Shown here: positions 6,156 through 6,229 of the stretch, piece by piece | How positions within the stretch are numbered: the first letter of the stretch is position 1 | How the letters are laid out: each line of letters opens with the position of its first letter | Source of the DNA: DATLXH01 sp035576005 | GTDB lineage: Bacteria; Acidobacteriota; Thermoanaerobaculia; Gp7-AA8 | Direction: 5' to 3' | Length of the DNA stretch: 6,229 nucleotides | Assembly: GCA_035576005.1 (NCBI GenBank) | Contig: DATLXH010000144.1 | Coordinates: forward strand, 1 to 6,229 | Translations under genes and position numbers: made by a program | Notes under the pieces: generated by a model | Database searches by the model: none | What the model was told of the DNA's origin: nothing | Seen by the model: the letters and a program-made list of their open reading frames with translations, nothing else

Positions 6156-6229
6156 GTGCAACAGACACAGTGTAACGGGGAGCAACTCAACTTCCAAGCG
6201 ATAGGACGGCGTGAAGTTGTGACGCGGTT
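6156..6229 (+). CDS. IS1380-family transposase, N-terminal fragment
   Basis: The frame reads MQQTQCNGEQLNFQA then IGRREVVTR and continues past the window edge. The block L-x-F-x-x-x-G-R-R-E-V-V-x-R is, from memory, the standard opening of IS1380-type DDE transposases, usually followed by F-D-G-G. Only 24 complete codons are visible, so the catalytic acids are not in view and it cannot be told whether the gene is intact. GTG 6156 is chosen because GGGAGG (6143-6148) lies 7 bases upstream; an in-frame ATG at 6141 would add a glycine run and lacks a ribosome binding site. Confidence 0.6.
   Translation, partial: MQQTQCNGEQLNFQAIGRREVVTR

Larger units (their letters stand above)
6065..6229 (+). 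mobile_element. Left end of an IS1380-family insertion sequence (partial)
   Basis: About 30 bases after the preceding stop, the sequence changes to a structured, non-coding leader followed by a transposase start, and then leaves the window. The family is judged from the first residues of the transposase. The exact outer boundary cannot be fixed, because the right end and the target-site duplication are outside the window; the element probably begins between 6065 and 6093. Confidence 0.55.

Noticed and set aside
1..6229. CRISPR array, tRNA, rRNA, or a defence or phage module
   Set aside because: No regularly spaced direct repeats, cloverleaf-like sequences, rRNA motifs or recognisable defence or phage genes were seen by eye.

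Overview
The window is a piece of a moderately GC-rich bacterial chromosome. It holds housekeeping genes, a run of palindromic intergenic repeats on the left and the beginning of an insertion sequence on the right. Three things suggest an environmental phylum such as Gemmatimonadota or Acidobacteriota: the GTG and TTG starts with purine-rich ribosome binding sites, the low-molecular-weight thioredoxin reductase, and the 'ccctctcccc-gg-ggggagaggg' type repeats. This placement is a weak inference, and no marker here fixes the phylum.

Layout. Positions 1-679 have no convincing complete gene. They hold a short hairpin (43-61), an inverted pair of palindromic repeat elements (109-159 and 212-268), a possible third fragment near 323-342, and two tight hairpins (561-579 and 600-623). 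A small multi-pass membrane protein with a HELGH zinc-protease motif (M50B-like) follows at 680-1342. The 180-base gap after it is covered by a minus-strand reading frame (1523-1161) with a good ribosome binding site and one hydrophobic segment; its reality is uncertain. Next come a nucleotidyltransferase-fold protein whose expected catalytic acids look mostly replaced (1522-2076) and ribonuclease D (rnd, 2073-3203), joined by a 4-base GTGA overlap. After a 96-base spacer come thioredoxin reductase (trxB, 3300-4256, TTG start) and a 603-residue atypical short-chain-dehydrogenase-like protein (4253-6064), joined by a 4-base ATGA overlap. About 30 bases past that stop the window enters the left end of an IS1380-type element. 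Its transposase starts at GTG 6156 and runs off the window, and a nested inverted repeat covers the ribosome binding site.

How the genes fit together. There are two translationally coupled pairs: NTase-like/rnd and trxB/SDR-like. RNase D trims RNA 3' ends and TrxB keeps thioredoxin reduced with NADPH; both are general maintenance functions. No defence system, CRISPR array, biosynthetic cluster or phage module is visible. The less ordinary points are the pseudo-enzyme-like partner of rnd, the Tyr-less SDR-like partner of trxB, and the structured IS end.
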